Assembly (NCBI GenBank): GCA_016720145.1
Contig: JADJXV010000028.1
Coordinates: 248,001-312,000, forward strand
Direction: 5' to 3'
From: Ignavibacteria bacterium
GTDB lineage: Bacteria > Bacteroidota > Ignavibacteria > Kapaibacteriales > UBA961
DNA length: 64,000 nucleotides
Shown here: in pieces, positions 54,275 to 61,984 of the stretch
Layout of the letters: each line of letters opens with the position of its first letter
Numbering within the stretch: position 1 is the first letter of the stretch
Translations under genes and position numbers: made by a program
Notes under the pieces: generated by a model
The model's input: only the letters and a program-made list of their open reading frames with translations
Told to the model about the DNA's origin: nothing
Databases searched by the model: none

Positions 54275-55222
54275 ATGAAAAAATATCACTGGCTTTTGCC
54301 GCTTGTCTATCTGCTCTTCACCGCTTGCAGGAGCGATGTGACCAATCCTACTACGATTATCGACCAAGCCACAGCCCAACTTTCCGAAAGTGGCGTCAAT
54401 TGTATAGCCATTGATGGTAATGCAATCTATGCCGGCACCAAAAGCGATGGAGTATTCCTCTCGACCGATAATGGCAAGACATGGGTGAAGAGAAATAAGG
54501 GGCTTGTGAGCAATAGCAATGTAAGTGCTATATCTATAAGTGGTAACGACATATTTATTGGGACTGTGCTTGGTGTATATCACTCGACGGACAGTGGGAA
54601 GCACTGGACTCCTAAGCCAATCATTAATTTATATTATGGGTCATTTTATGTGAATGCTATCGGAATTAAAGGAAATAGTATATTTACATCAATAAATTCC
54701 GGGGTGTTTTTATCGACAGATAATGGAAACAGTTGGACCAAAAAAAGCTATGGTCAAATGACTATACCATATTCGATAGCTTTTTTTAATGATAATATCT
54801 TTTTAGCGGGAGCTAATTTTGGAATATACCGTTCCTCAGACAATGGAAATAATTGGGTGCAAGCATTAGGCAAAGGCATTACTATTACTTCCCCTAATAT
54901 GATTGTTGCAAATCAGAATACGTTATTTGCTAGTAATTACTACGGAGTTTACACTTCGACAGACAATGGGGATAACTGGACGAAAAAAAATTCCGCTACT
55001 ACGATGACAGATGTTCGTGCAATAGCATTCAGTGGAAATACAGTAATTGCAGGCTCGTACGGCGACGGCATCTTCGTCTCCAAAGACAATGGCGAGACGT
55101 GGACGGCGAGGGAACTTGGAATCGGTAATAGATTCATCACCTCTCTTGGCATGAGCGGCAATAATCTCTATATCGGCACCGACGGCGCGGGAGTATTCAG
55201 GGCGAATGTAAGCGATTTGTAG
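54275..55222 (+). CDS. Lipoprotein with BNR/Asp-box beta-propeller
   Basis: 315 residues. Lipobox LFTAC (Cys 19). Six to seven similar blades follow, each with an Asp-box-like SxDxGxxW: LSTDNGKTWVKR, HSTDSGKHWTPK, LSTDNGNSWTKK, RSSDNGNNWVQA, TSTDNGDNWTKK and VSKDNGETWTAR, alternating with ISGNDIFIGT or IKGNSIFTS strands. A single propeller anchored in a membrane; binds an unknown ligand or assembles with other envelope proteins. Preceded by the ettA terminator and followed by its own, so an independent unit. Confidence 0.85.
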   Translation: MKKYHWLLPLVYLLFTACRSDVTNPTTIIDQATAQLSESGVNCIAIDGNAIYAGTKSDGVFLSTDNGKTWVKRNKGLVSNSNVSAISISGNDIFIGTVLGVYHSTDSGKHWTPKPIINLYYGSFYVNAIGIKGNSIFTSINSGVFLSTDNGNSWTKKSYGQMTIPYSIAFFNDNIFLAGANFGIYRSSDNGNNWVQALGKGITITSPNMIVANQNTLFASNYYGVYTSTDNGDNWTKKNSATTMTDVRAIAFSGNTVIAGSYGDGIFVSKDNGETWTARELGIGNRFITSLGMSGNNLYIGTDGAGVFRANVSDL

Positions 55223-55233
55223 TGCTCTCTCTC

Positions 55234-55270
55234 CCGAGAGTATCGCGTCCTCGCGATGCCCTCGGTTTTT
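55234..55270 (+). terminator. Terminator after the BNR lipoprotein gene
   Basis: CCGAG (55234-55238) pairs with CTCGG (55261-55265), with an inner ATCGCG/CGCGAT stem (55242-55247 and 55252-55257), followed by TTTTT. Confidence 0.65.
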
Positions 55271-55342
55271 GGGTTAGTAAGGTAACCGGAGCCGCCAGCG
55301 GACCGAGAACACTCAGTGATGCCCTAAGTTATGGATAAGCAT

Positions 55343-55372
55343 AAAAAAAGGCGAGAATATTCTCGCCTTTTT
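55343..55372. terminator. Bidirectional terminator between convergent genes
   Basis: Perfect palindrome GGCGAGAATATTCTCGCC (55350-55367) flanked by A7 on the left and T5 on the right, so it can stop transcription from both the + and the minus gene. Confidence 0.85.
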
Positions 55373-55394
55373 CAGTTTTATGAGGAACTAACCA

Positions 55395-55964
55395 TCACTT
55401 CACAATCTTAAACGAAGTAAAGAAATTCTTGGTTTCGGTAGCTTCGAGCAGCTTGCTATTGGTGGAAGTAAAGCCGATTTGATACACTCGTGGATTATCA
55501 AAGACCAGTTCAAAACGCCAGTACGAGGTCGTATCGCCTTTGGAAACGGTGGTAAAATAGGAGGTACGTGTTTGGCGACCTTCGCGCACGAGTTTATATT
55601 TTCTGGTTAATTTCCCGCCCATATTTGAAATGATCCGCATTTGAGTAGTATCGATCACGGCAGCGATGTCTTTTCCGGCTAAGCTTTCGGGGGTATAGTC
55701 GTAGTATCCGACCATGCAGCCGCTTTTTTTGGTATCGGCGATGTAGGCATGGAACATCGAAACACCAAAATCTGTATTAATTAACTGACTGTCGGGCTGT
55801 GGTACTTTAAATCCTAGAGGGAGGGAAATGCGAAATCTTCCATCGGTAGAATTGATAGTAGGGCGCTTGGGACGCTTGATTATGTCCTTTGAGAAAGTAA
55901 CGGTAACTACAGCAAATAAAAGGACAAAGGATAGAATTGGAAGTGTAATTCGAGCAGGATTCAT
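55395..55964 (-). CDS. Small exported protein of unknown function
   Basis: 189 residues from ATG 55964 (an ATG seven codons upstream is possible). Signal peptide PARITLPILSFVLLFAVVTVTFS. The mature part has the pattern of small envelope proteins that test oxidised or hydrolysed substrates: DGRFRISLPLGFK ... MVGYYDYTPES ... WRFELVFDNPRVYQIGFTSTNSKLLE ... FFTSFKI. It resembles PsbP/MOG1-like or DcrB-like domains (an SLP.GF start and FF.SFK end are typical). That resemblance is pattern-based and not firm. Periplasmic. Confidence 0.65.
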   Translation of the reverse strand: MNPARITLPILSFVLLFAVVTVTFSKDIIKRPKRPTINSTDGRFRISLPLGFKVPQPDSQLINTDFGVSMFHAYIADTKKSGCMVGYYDYTPESLAGKDIAAVIDTTQMRIISNMGGKLTRKYKLVREGRQTRTSYFTTVSKGDTTSYWRFELVFDNPRVYQIGFTSTNSKLLEATETKNFFTSFKIVK

Positions 55965-56094
55965 AATTAAAATATAAGTGAACAAAGGGACATTTAACCC
56001 ACAAATTTACAACAAAAGGGAGATAAAAAGTGTTGTCAAAATACATTTGCCTTTCTACCCCAAAAAAATTAGTTTACTTTTAAAACAGAAAAAT

Positions 56095-56125
56095 TTTGTG
56101 TATTTGAATCTTTGCCTTATTTTTG
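56095..56125 (+). promoter_or_regulatory. Promoter of the tRNA-Asn gene
   Basis: TTTG (56095-56098), 19-bp spacer, TATTTTTG (56118-56125): a complete Bacteroidota-type promoter, placing transcription start roughly 10 bases before the tRNA. Confidence 0.75.
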
Positions 56126-56142
56126 CGCTCCGTTAATGACAT

Positions 56143-56216
56143 TCCGACTTAGCTCAGCTGGTTAGAGCATCTGACTGTTAATCAGAGGGTCCGCGGTTCA
56201 AGTCCGCGAGTCGGAG
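56143..56216 (+). tRNA. tRNA-Asn (anticodon GTT)
   Basis: 74 nt. Acceptor TCCGACT (56143-56149) pairs with AGTCGGA (56209-56215), discriminator G. D-arm AGCTCAGCTGGTTAGAGC, anticodon stem-loop CTGACTGTTAATCAG with GTT, T-arm GCGGTTCAAGTCCGC. The CCA end is not encoded. Confidence 0.97.
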
Positions 56217-56221
56217 CACTC

Positions 56222-56258
56222 AAAAGCCCTTGCACAGTAATATGTTGCAAGGGCTTTT
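56222..56258. terminator. Terminator after tRNA-Asn
   Basis: Thirteen-base perfect stem AAAAGCCCTTGCA / TGCAAGGGCTTTT with an 11-base loop. A-rich on one side and T-rich on the other, so it can also end the convergent acyltransferase transcript (stop 56315). Confidence 0.85.
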
Positions 56259-56314
56259 CTTATTTTGGGCTGATCGCTTTACGAGCGTTTGATACTCTAT
56301 TTGCACCCCTTTTT

Positions 56315-57553
56315 TCACTCATCAGACGACGTTTCCTCCTTAAACGGACTCCTCTGCGTCCACTCCGTCTGACGGATATACTGAAAGACCGGCTTGAAAG
56401 CGCGATTAAGAATCGGACCCGAATGCCTGATATAACAGCACATCTCAAACGGTTCAGCGCCGATATTACTCTTCATCTCCATGGCAGTGCGCCCGAGAAT
56501 TAGCGTCGTTTTTTTCTTCGTAATTGACGTTCTGACATCGTCGTAAAGCATGTTGAGGTAGATTGCATGCACGTTGTTGAATTCATAATTCATCCCGATT
56601 GCATGTGCTTCGCAATTCTCACCCCAGTAAATAAGCGTACAAAATCCCACCATCTCGCCATTCAGGTAATATCCAATTAATTCAAAGTCTTCCTGCATAT
56701 TCAGCTTGAGCTGCAAGAGATACGTGGCGTCAAAATGATTGATCCGCACTTTTGCTTTATTCGCTACGTTCAGGTAGAGCGTTTGTATCGCCTCCAAGCT
56801 CGAAGCTATCTCCTCAGCCGTCAAACTTCGCCGCTCAAGTGCCGCACCTTTTTTGATGGTGCTGAGCGCTTTCTTTTTGTACTTTTTATTCATCGCTTTC
56901 AGGTAATCGTCGAATGTTTCCCACTCCGGACGTATCTTCACCATCATATTCGGATCGACCTTGAACCGGCGGTATTTGAACACCGACAAATGCTTCGACG
57001 CCGCAAATTCATCCTCATAAAAGTCTTTGATTAATTGCACATTGATACTGCCGCGCAATTTCTCCGCCCGCCGAATCTGATAACACGCATCGGCAAGCCC
57101 ATGATACGCTTCCTCATGCGTAATGTCGGGCAAATACATAAATCCATGATTACCCGAGAGATGCGTATGGCCACAGACGAGAACCCGTAGTTTCGCCTTT
57201 TCACGGAGTGTGTTTTTGAGCTTTTGCAGGGGCTTCGTGGCGTCCTTGGGCGAACGGTAATCGGCACCCGTAAAAACGACAATATTGAAAATTGCCGCAC
57301 CGACGGGTTTTTTGTCTTTGTAGAGCAGCACATACCTGCTTTGTTCGCTCTCATGAGCCGAATTCTCAATAGCAGCCAGATACGGGCGCCGCATGAGTCC
57401 CTTGCTCTCCGGCACGACGGCATGCCAGTCGTCGAGCGGCACATAGTCGATAGAGTCAAAAATTGAAATACCAAGCTTGGAAGGAGTGCGCCGCGTTTCG
57501 AGGTTATTTTTCTCGGTCTTAAGCGCTTTCAGAAAATCGTGTATTGTTTTCAC
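56315..57553 (-). CDS. FemAB/BioF2-like GNAT acyltransferase
   Basis: 412 residues, no signal peptide. A two-part GNAT layout is visible: an N-terminal portion with RYVLLYKDKKPVGAAIFNIVVF and a C-terminal GNAT core with DDYLKAMNKKYKKKALSTIKK, FELIGYYLNGEMVGFCTLIYWGENCEAHAIGMNYEFNNVHAIYLNMLYD and LILGRTAMEMKSNIGA. This matches the acetyltransferase family (BioF2-like, PF13480-type) that includes FemAB-related peptidoglycan or polysaccharide acyltransferases. The substrate is unknown. Convergent with the tRNA; probably cytoplasmic. Monocistronic. Confidence 0.75.
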   Translation of the reverse strand: MKTIHDFLKALKTEKNNLETRRTPSKLGISIFDSIDYVPLDDWHAVVPESKGLMRRPYLAAIENSAHESEQSRYVLLYKDKKPVGAAIFNIVVFTGADYRSPKDATKPLQKLKNTLREKAKLRVLVCGHTHLSGNHGFMYLPDITHEEAYHGLADACYQIRRAEKLRGSINVQLIKDFYEDEFAASKHLSVFKYRRFKVDPNMMVKIRPEWETFDDYLKAMNKKYKKKALSTIKKGAALERRSLTAEEIASSLEAIQTLYLNVANKAKVRINHFDATYLLQLKLNMQEDFELIGYYLNGEMVGFCTLIYWGENCEAHAIGMNYEFNNVHAIYLNMLYDDVRTSITKKKTTLILGRTAMEMKSNIGAEPFEMCCYIRHSGPILNRAFKPVFQYIRQTEWTQRSPFKEETSSDE

Positions 57554-57761
57554 GCTGTGTAGTAATTGTTAGTGAATATTGTAGGTTATGGAATTGTGCC
57601 GACGTGCTGGGCATTATCCGTTTGCAGAGGAATTGTCCTCTCATGCTACCGTGATTATTGCCCGCCTGCAAAAATACACATCGCGCGTGAAGTATCCGCC
57701 GGAATGGGAACAGCATCAAATTAAAATGGTAATTAAGACATTCGTAGAGCCCTTATAAGGG

Positions 57762-57900
57762 CGAAATAGTAATAGAAAACACGCATCAGAGAAACCTCAG
57801 AAGCTCCATCGGAGCGGTATTGCTCGTTGTAGAGGAGACGGCTAATGTCGCTCCGATGGAGCTTCAGCTCGTTGAATGCTTGTTTTCTATTACTATTTCG
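57762..57900. repeat. Nested long inverted repeat (139 bp)
   Basis: Outer arms of 20 bp (57762-57781 and 57881-57900, starting CGAAATAGTAATAG) are perfect complements. An inner 17-bp pair (57800-57816, GAAGCTCCATCGGAGCG, and 57849-57865) is also perfect, and each inner arm is itself palindromic around GCTCCATCGGAGC. The whole can form a cruciform. Contains no ORF. MITE-like or a structured RNA. The other parts of 57554-58045 show no gene. Confidence 0.8.
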
Positions 57901-57991
57901 CTCCTAACGAAGCTGCTCGGCAAGCACATTAATTTTGATCCTGAAACCCTACCCGCTGGAAATTGCAAGAATAGTACTCACAATATTTTGC

Positions 57992-57999
57992 TAAGTTTG
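57992..57999 (+). promoter_or_regulatory. Putative -7 box of the YD-repeat gene
   Basis: TAAGTTTG, about 46 bases before ATG 58046; no -33 box at the expected spacing. Confidence 0.35.
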
Positions 58000-58045
58000 C
58001 AAGATAATTCACGTTTTTTCAATGCCTTGGTTGTGGAGATGCACA

Positions 58046-58933
58046 ATGATACGGGATGTAGTTTTCATACTTTTGTTGTGTTTATTTTGTTGTGTGAGTG
58101 AAGTATATGCTCAGTTGCAAAGTAGTATGAAGCCTATAGGAGGTTATACCAAATGTGAAGTTAATGTCTATACAATAGTAGATAGTGCGATAGATGTTAA
58201 AAGCAAAAAGAAGCAAATTGTATGGAAATTCCACAAAAATGGTAATCCCAAATCTTTCCAAAGATTTAGTACGGATGGTTCTTTTACGATAATTAGCTAC
58301 AATGACAAAGGCAAAAAGTCTGAAGAAGTTTCATATACTTCGAACAAAAGAGTAGAACTGAGAAGTACTTATAAATATAACTCTCATGGAGATCTAGTGC
58401 AAGATGTATTTAATACTAGCGGGAAAGTAAAGGCAACAATACGTCAAATGGCGTACCTCTATGATGATAGCGGTAGAGTGATGTCTAGTACTCTGTTAAA
58501 TCCAAATGGCTCAGTAAAATCAAAAGTTGAGTTTAAATATGATGCAAATGGTAATTTAATCGAAGAAAATGGGAGTCATAGCTTTGGTAGTCGGAGAACC
58601 TTTCGCTACGATAGCAAAAACAACAAGTTAGAAGAAATTAGATTCCAGAATGATAGTTTGATAAGGTATAAGCTTCTTTATAGATATGATGAAAATTCAA
58701 GAATAACAGAGGAAGTTTTATATAATGCAAAGGAAGCAATTGATTATAAATATACATATTCGTATGATGTAAAAGGGAATAGAGTAAAAAAAAATATATA
58801 TAATATCAGAGACTGGTCAGTCGGGGCTACTGAAACTATGAAATATGATGCTCTCGGGAATATTATTGAAATGAAAATGATAAATCCAACTACTTTAAAA
58901 TATATGTACTTAGAATTTATCTACTCTAAATAA
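58046..58933 (+). CDS. Small exported YD/Rhs-type repeat protein
   Basis: 295 residues from ATG 58046, where the signal peptide begins (MIRDVVFILLLCLFCCV ... VYAQ); the in-frame start at 58022 would add eight odd residues. The mature protein carries about six degenerate YD-like repeats: YKYNSHGDLVQDVF, YLYDDSGRVMSSTL, FKYDANGNLIEEN, FRYDSKNNKLEEI, YRYDENSRITEEVL, YSYDVKGNRVKKN, KYDALGNIIEMK. In Rhs/Tc toxins such repeats form a shell around a toxin; here there is no shell-size domain, no C-terminal toxin and no core PxxxxDPxGL, so it is a short beta-sheet surface protein. AT-rich compared with neighbours. Confidence 0.75.
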   Translation: MIRDVVFILLLCLFCCVSEVYAQLQSSMKPIGGYTKCEVNVYTIVDSAIDVKSKKKQIVWKFHKNGNPKSFQRFSTDGSFTIISYNDKGKKSEEVSYTSNKRVELRSTYKYNSHGDLVQDVFNTSGKVKATIRQMAYLYDDSGRVMSSTLLNPNGSVKSKVEFKYDANGNLIEENGSHSFGSRRTFRYDSKNNKLEEIRFQNDSLIRYKLLYRYDENSRITEEVLYNAKEAIDYKYTYSYDVKGNRVKKNIYNIRDWSVGATETMKYDALGNIIEMKMINPTTLKYMYLEFIYSK

Positions 58934-58938
58934 CCCAT

Positions 58939-60087
58939 TCACCTCCTCACCACCACCCGCTCCGTAAAAACATCACTCCCCAACTGCAAACGCAGCAGAT
59001 ACACGCCGTTCGGTAAATGATGTGTGGAGAGAATATACTGACTTTTAGAGTCATCGGTCGATTGACTACATACCACATTCCCAAGAATATCGGAGAGAAT
59101 CAACATGCCTGTTCCATCGTGCTTATTGCCAAACTCAATGTGGAGATGATCGGCGGCAGGATTGGGCGTGATGCGCCATTTGGGGGTATTGGTTGATTCT
59201 TCTGCGGTTGTGGAACTCCTCGCTTCTGCAACTGTTACATCATCAACCCACATTGTTTGTTCGACCGGTGAACCGTCACCGATGTAGGGGGCGATCAGGA
59301 GTTGATTGAACATCATCGAAGGATTGGTAGCCGTGCGGAACATCACGCCATTCGCGTCTATCAGCAGCTTTCCATCGAACCAATATTGCACCACACCGTT
59401 TGCAATTCCTTTACCGCCTTCGATGCTATTGAGCTTGAAAAATGCTTCGATAAAATGCCACTCGTTTTTGTTATACTCGCCGGTGTTGTCAAAAGCACGC
59501 ACGGTGGACTTCCATGCTTTCCCATTACGCCATTCTGAGCCGCTTTGATAGCAGTCTCCTGCGGGATAGGTGTCACCTGAGCCATTACAACCGGCGCAAG
59601 CTCGAGCTTCGGTAATTGCAGTTAAGTCTTTCTTAATATTATTTTTATCGATATTCTCACCATCCTGAAAAGCAAGCAGTGGGTAACCGTTGTTTTGTTC
59701 GACATAGAGAGTCATTTTTGTCCACGCCGGTCCGACATACTTGTCATTAAGCGTGGTGGTGATGTTAAATTCATGCGGGTGATAGGGCTTACCCGAACCA
59801 ACAAAATTCGCACTATATTTCACCCAATAACTCAAATACACCGAAGCGCTCGGCGTAAATTGCCGGCGAATCGCACTACCCTGTGCCTTCGTGCCGCCCT
59901 TGCGGTAGATATACTCGGCAGCGCGTCCACCCGCGCCGTGAAATTCACTCGCCGTCGTCGGAATGGTCGCATTATCATACCACCCGCGCTGCGTGAAATT
60001 CGGATCGTCAAAAGACTCGCGGAAGAAAACAGTCTGAGCGCTAAGCATTTGACCGGTAAAGAGTACGAGGAGTAGCGCTAATTTCAT
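58939..60087 (-). CDS. T9SS protein with lectin/polysaccharide-lyase-like domain
   Basis: 382 residues. Signal peptide 1-17 (ends LSAQ). A jelly-roll (concanavalin-like) domain of about 20-285 is suggested by FFRESFDDPNFTQRGWYDN, VYLSYWVKYSANFVG, WTKMTLYVEQNNGYPLLAF, WHFIEAFFKLNSI and VQYWFDGKLLIDANGV, the layout seen in polysaccharide lyase families such as PL14/PL20. Type A sorting domain about 300-382 (ITPNPAADHLHIEF ... LSDILGNVV ... GVYLLRL). Start overlaps the stop of the upstream hydrolase gene by four bases (ATGA), so co-translated. Substrate unknown; carbohydrate binding is inference. Confidence 0.75.
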   Translation of the reverse strand: MKLALLLVLFTGQMLSAQTVFFRESFDDPNFTQRGWYDNATIPTTASEFHGAGGRAAEYIYRKGGTKAQGSAIRRQFTPSASVYLSYWVKYSANFVGSGKPYHPHEFNITTTLNDKYVGPAWTKMTLYVEQNNGYPLLAFQDGENIDKNNIKKDLTAITEARACAGCNGSGDTYPAGDCYQSGSEWRNGKAWKSTVRAFDNTGEYNKNEWHFIEAFFKLNSIEGGKGIANGVVQYWFDGKLLIDANGVMFRTATNPSMMFNQLLIAPYIGDGSPVEQTMWVDDVTVAEARSSTTAEESTNTPKWRITPNPAADHLHIEFGNKHDGTGMLILSDILGNVVCSQSTDDSKSQYILSTHHLPNGVYLLRLQLGSDVFTERVVVRR

Positions 60088-61949
60088 CGCAGTATAGATA
60101 CGAGAGTGGATTCAATGCCCGTCTCGGTCACCATCCGCAGATGATACACACCACTTGCAAGATGATTGGTCGAGATTGTCAAATGCCGAACAGGTTCGGT
60201 AATAGCTATATTCTCTACTAGATTACCAAGAATATCCGTAAGAATTATCCTGCCACGCCCTATTAGTCCATTACCCGTAATCACACAGTGCTCGTTGCAG
60301 GGATTCGGAGAAATATTCCATCCGGCACGCAGAGCTTTTTCATCATTATCCACGGCACTTGCACCCTCACGATACGGCTTAAAACTAAACGCATACGTAC
60401 AGGTATCGTAGGTGAATGACTGTTCATTCATTAAGCGTAATGTTGCAGTTCCTCTGATAGTTACATCTTTCGGTACGTCTCCGGGAGGAGTGGTCTTGAT
60501 AAGGTGGAAATTATAGTCTGTACGACCGGTGGATACGTCGCCCTGCGCATAAAATATCGAAAGAATGCTTTCTTTTGTATCGGGCGTGTAGTACGGATTG
60601 GGCTCAAGTGTGCAAGTCAATATAGGATATGACCACCACCTAAATGTTTCATTTCTAAAGTGAATCATCAAGTCACCGAGAAAGGGCTGTTCGGTCTGAA
60701 TAGTCACCGAATCGATAAAAATACTATCGCAAAATGCAGCGGTTGAGGGAGTAAGCGGGCGAAGAGAATCAAAAAAATCAAGTATAGAGTAGGTATTATC
60801 AGCATGGAATTCATGATCGGCGTAGGCGACGCGGTACTGATAGAGCGCTTCTTTCCAAAGGTCTTCCTTAAGTCTTGAAAATTCAGGGAATAATGTTGTA
60901 AAGCGAATCGCTTTTTCAAGGGAATCGGGTAGCATTATCGGACGATGCAGCGAGTCGAGGAGACCCTTGCTTTGGAGTTCGTTGTAAAGAGCAATCGACG
61001 TTGCTTTGTTGATACCATCGACCCGTGCAAACCGTTCAGGATACAGCGGATGGAGCGTATTGAGCAGATACTCACTGCGCACGCCGCGCTTTTGGAGTGT
61101 GCGGTAATTCCCGAGCGCTTTGATCGTATTGCCGCCGATATCGTCCTCACGGTTCGCATCATTTTCGGCTGGACAGAAGATGCCGGGGATGCGGGTGGTG
61201 TCGCATATCGCAGGGCTCCCACCCGAACAGAAATTCACCCATGCGTTGAATCCGAGTGACATAGCTACACCGAGTGTATAAGCGCCGCCGACGGACATTC
61301 CAACGGCGTAGCGGGGAGTCTTTGCGGTAATTACTCCATACCCAATCAGCGAGTCTATGAGCATTTGCGTTATGGCGTGATCCATATTTTGGGATGCGTC
61401 GATCGGCAGCGCTTGCCATTGTTTGAGTCCATTGCCGTTTTGGTCGCCGCGCTCGACTTCATCGGCACTAAAGGCTAGTAGTGCGTAGCCGCGTGCGAAG
61501 GCGGCATGGCAGAATTGACGGTATTCCGTGCGGGTGACCCAGAGATTCCCGGTGCCATTGGTGAAATGATGCAAGGTGATTATTCCGATAGGTTTAGTCG
61601 GAAAGGCATACCACACTGTACGGTTCGCGCCACGGATGCGGAATTGGGTGAGAGAGAAGGGAAGTGGATTCGCATAGCGGAATTTCGCGCGGATGATCGC
61701 CTGCGAACCCCGCATAATCACCGTTGTGTGCCATTCATTCCACCGAGCGACTTCCATCGAACTCGTCGGCGATTCCCACCCGGCAAACACGCTGTCAACA
61801 GCGAATTCCTTTGCCCAAATGTGGATAGTATCGCCCTGACGATACGTGCCCGAACCATAGCCGTTGAGCACCGTCAAGGTCGCTGTCTGTGCCGAAAGAG
61901 CCGCACCGCAGCCGAGCAAACATAGTACAAGTATAATAGAAAAGCGCAT
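60084..61949 (-). CDS. T9SS alpha/beta-hydrolase-like protein
   Basis: 621 residues. Signal peptide 1-20 (ends LSAQ). A beta domain (21-110) precedes an alpha/beta-hydrolase core (about 115-400): GIITLHHFTNGTG, a nucleophile elbow GMSVGGAYTLG (GxSxG, about 218), GIFCPAENDANREDD and YADHEFHADNTY as a candidate His region. A linker beta domain and a type A sorting domain follow (about 540-621, ISPNPCNEHCVITG ... LTDILGNLV ... GVYHLRMV). Likely a secreted esterase or carbohydrate esterase. Overlaps the downstream lyase-like gene by four bases; the CocE/NonD gene is 35 bases upstream, suggesting a three-gene unit. Confidence 0.8.
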   Translation of the reverse strand: MRFSIILVLCLLGCGAALSAQTATLTVLNGYGSGTYRQGDTIHIWAKEFAVDSVFAGWESPTSSMEVARWNEWHTTVIMRGSQAIIRAKFRYANPLPFSLTQFRIRGANRTVWYAFPTKPIGIITLHHFTNGTGNLWVTRTEYRQFCHAAFARGYALLAFSADEVERGDQNGNGLKQWQALPIDASQNMDHAITQMLIDSLIGYGVITAKTPRYAVGMSVGGAYTLGVAMSLGFNAWVNFCSGGSPAICDTTRIPGIFCPAENDANREDDIGGNTIKALGNYRTLQKRGVRSEYLLNTLHPLYPERFARVDGINKATSIALYNELQSKGLLDSLHRPIMLPDSLEKAIRFTTLFPEFSRLKEDLWKEALYQYRVAYADHEFHADNTYSILDFFDSLRPLTPSTAAFCDSIFIDSVTIQTEQPFLGDLMIHFRNETFRWWSYPILTCTLEPNPYYTPDTKESILSIFYAQGDVSTGRTDYNFHLIKTTPPGDVPKDVTIRGTATLRLMNEQSFTYDTCTYAFSFKPYREGASAVDNDEKALRAGWNISPNPCNEHCVITGNGLIGRGRIILTDILGNLVENIAITEPVRHLTISTNHLASGVYHLRMVTETGIESTLVSILR

Positions 61950-61984
61950 ACAGTATTCCTTTCTAGAAAGTTAGATGATACATT

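Noticed and set aside
58022..58933. Rhs toxin or polymorphic toxin gene
   Set aside because: No Rhs shell size, no core motif before a variable C-terminus and no immunity gene beside it.
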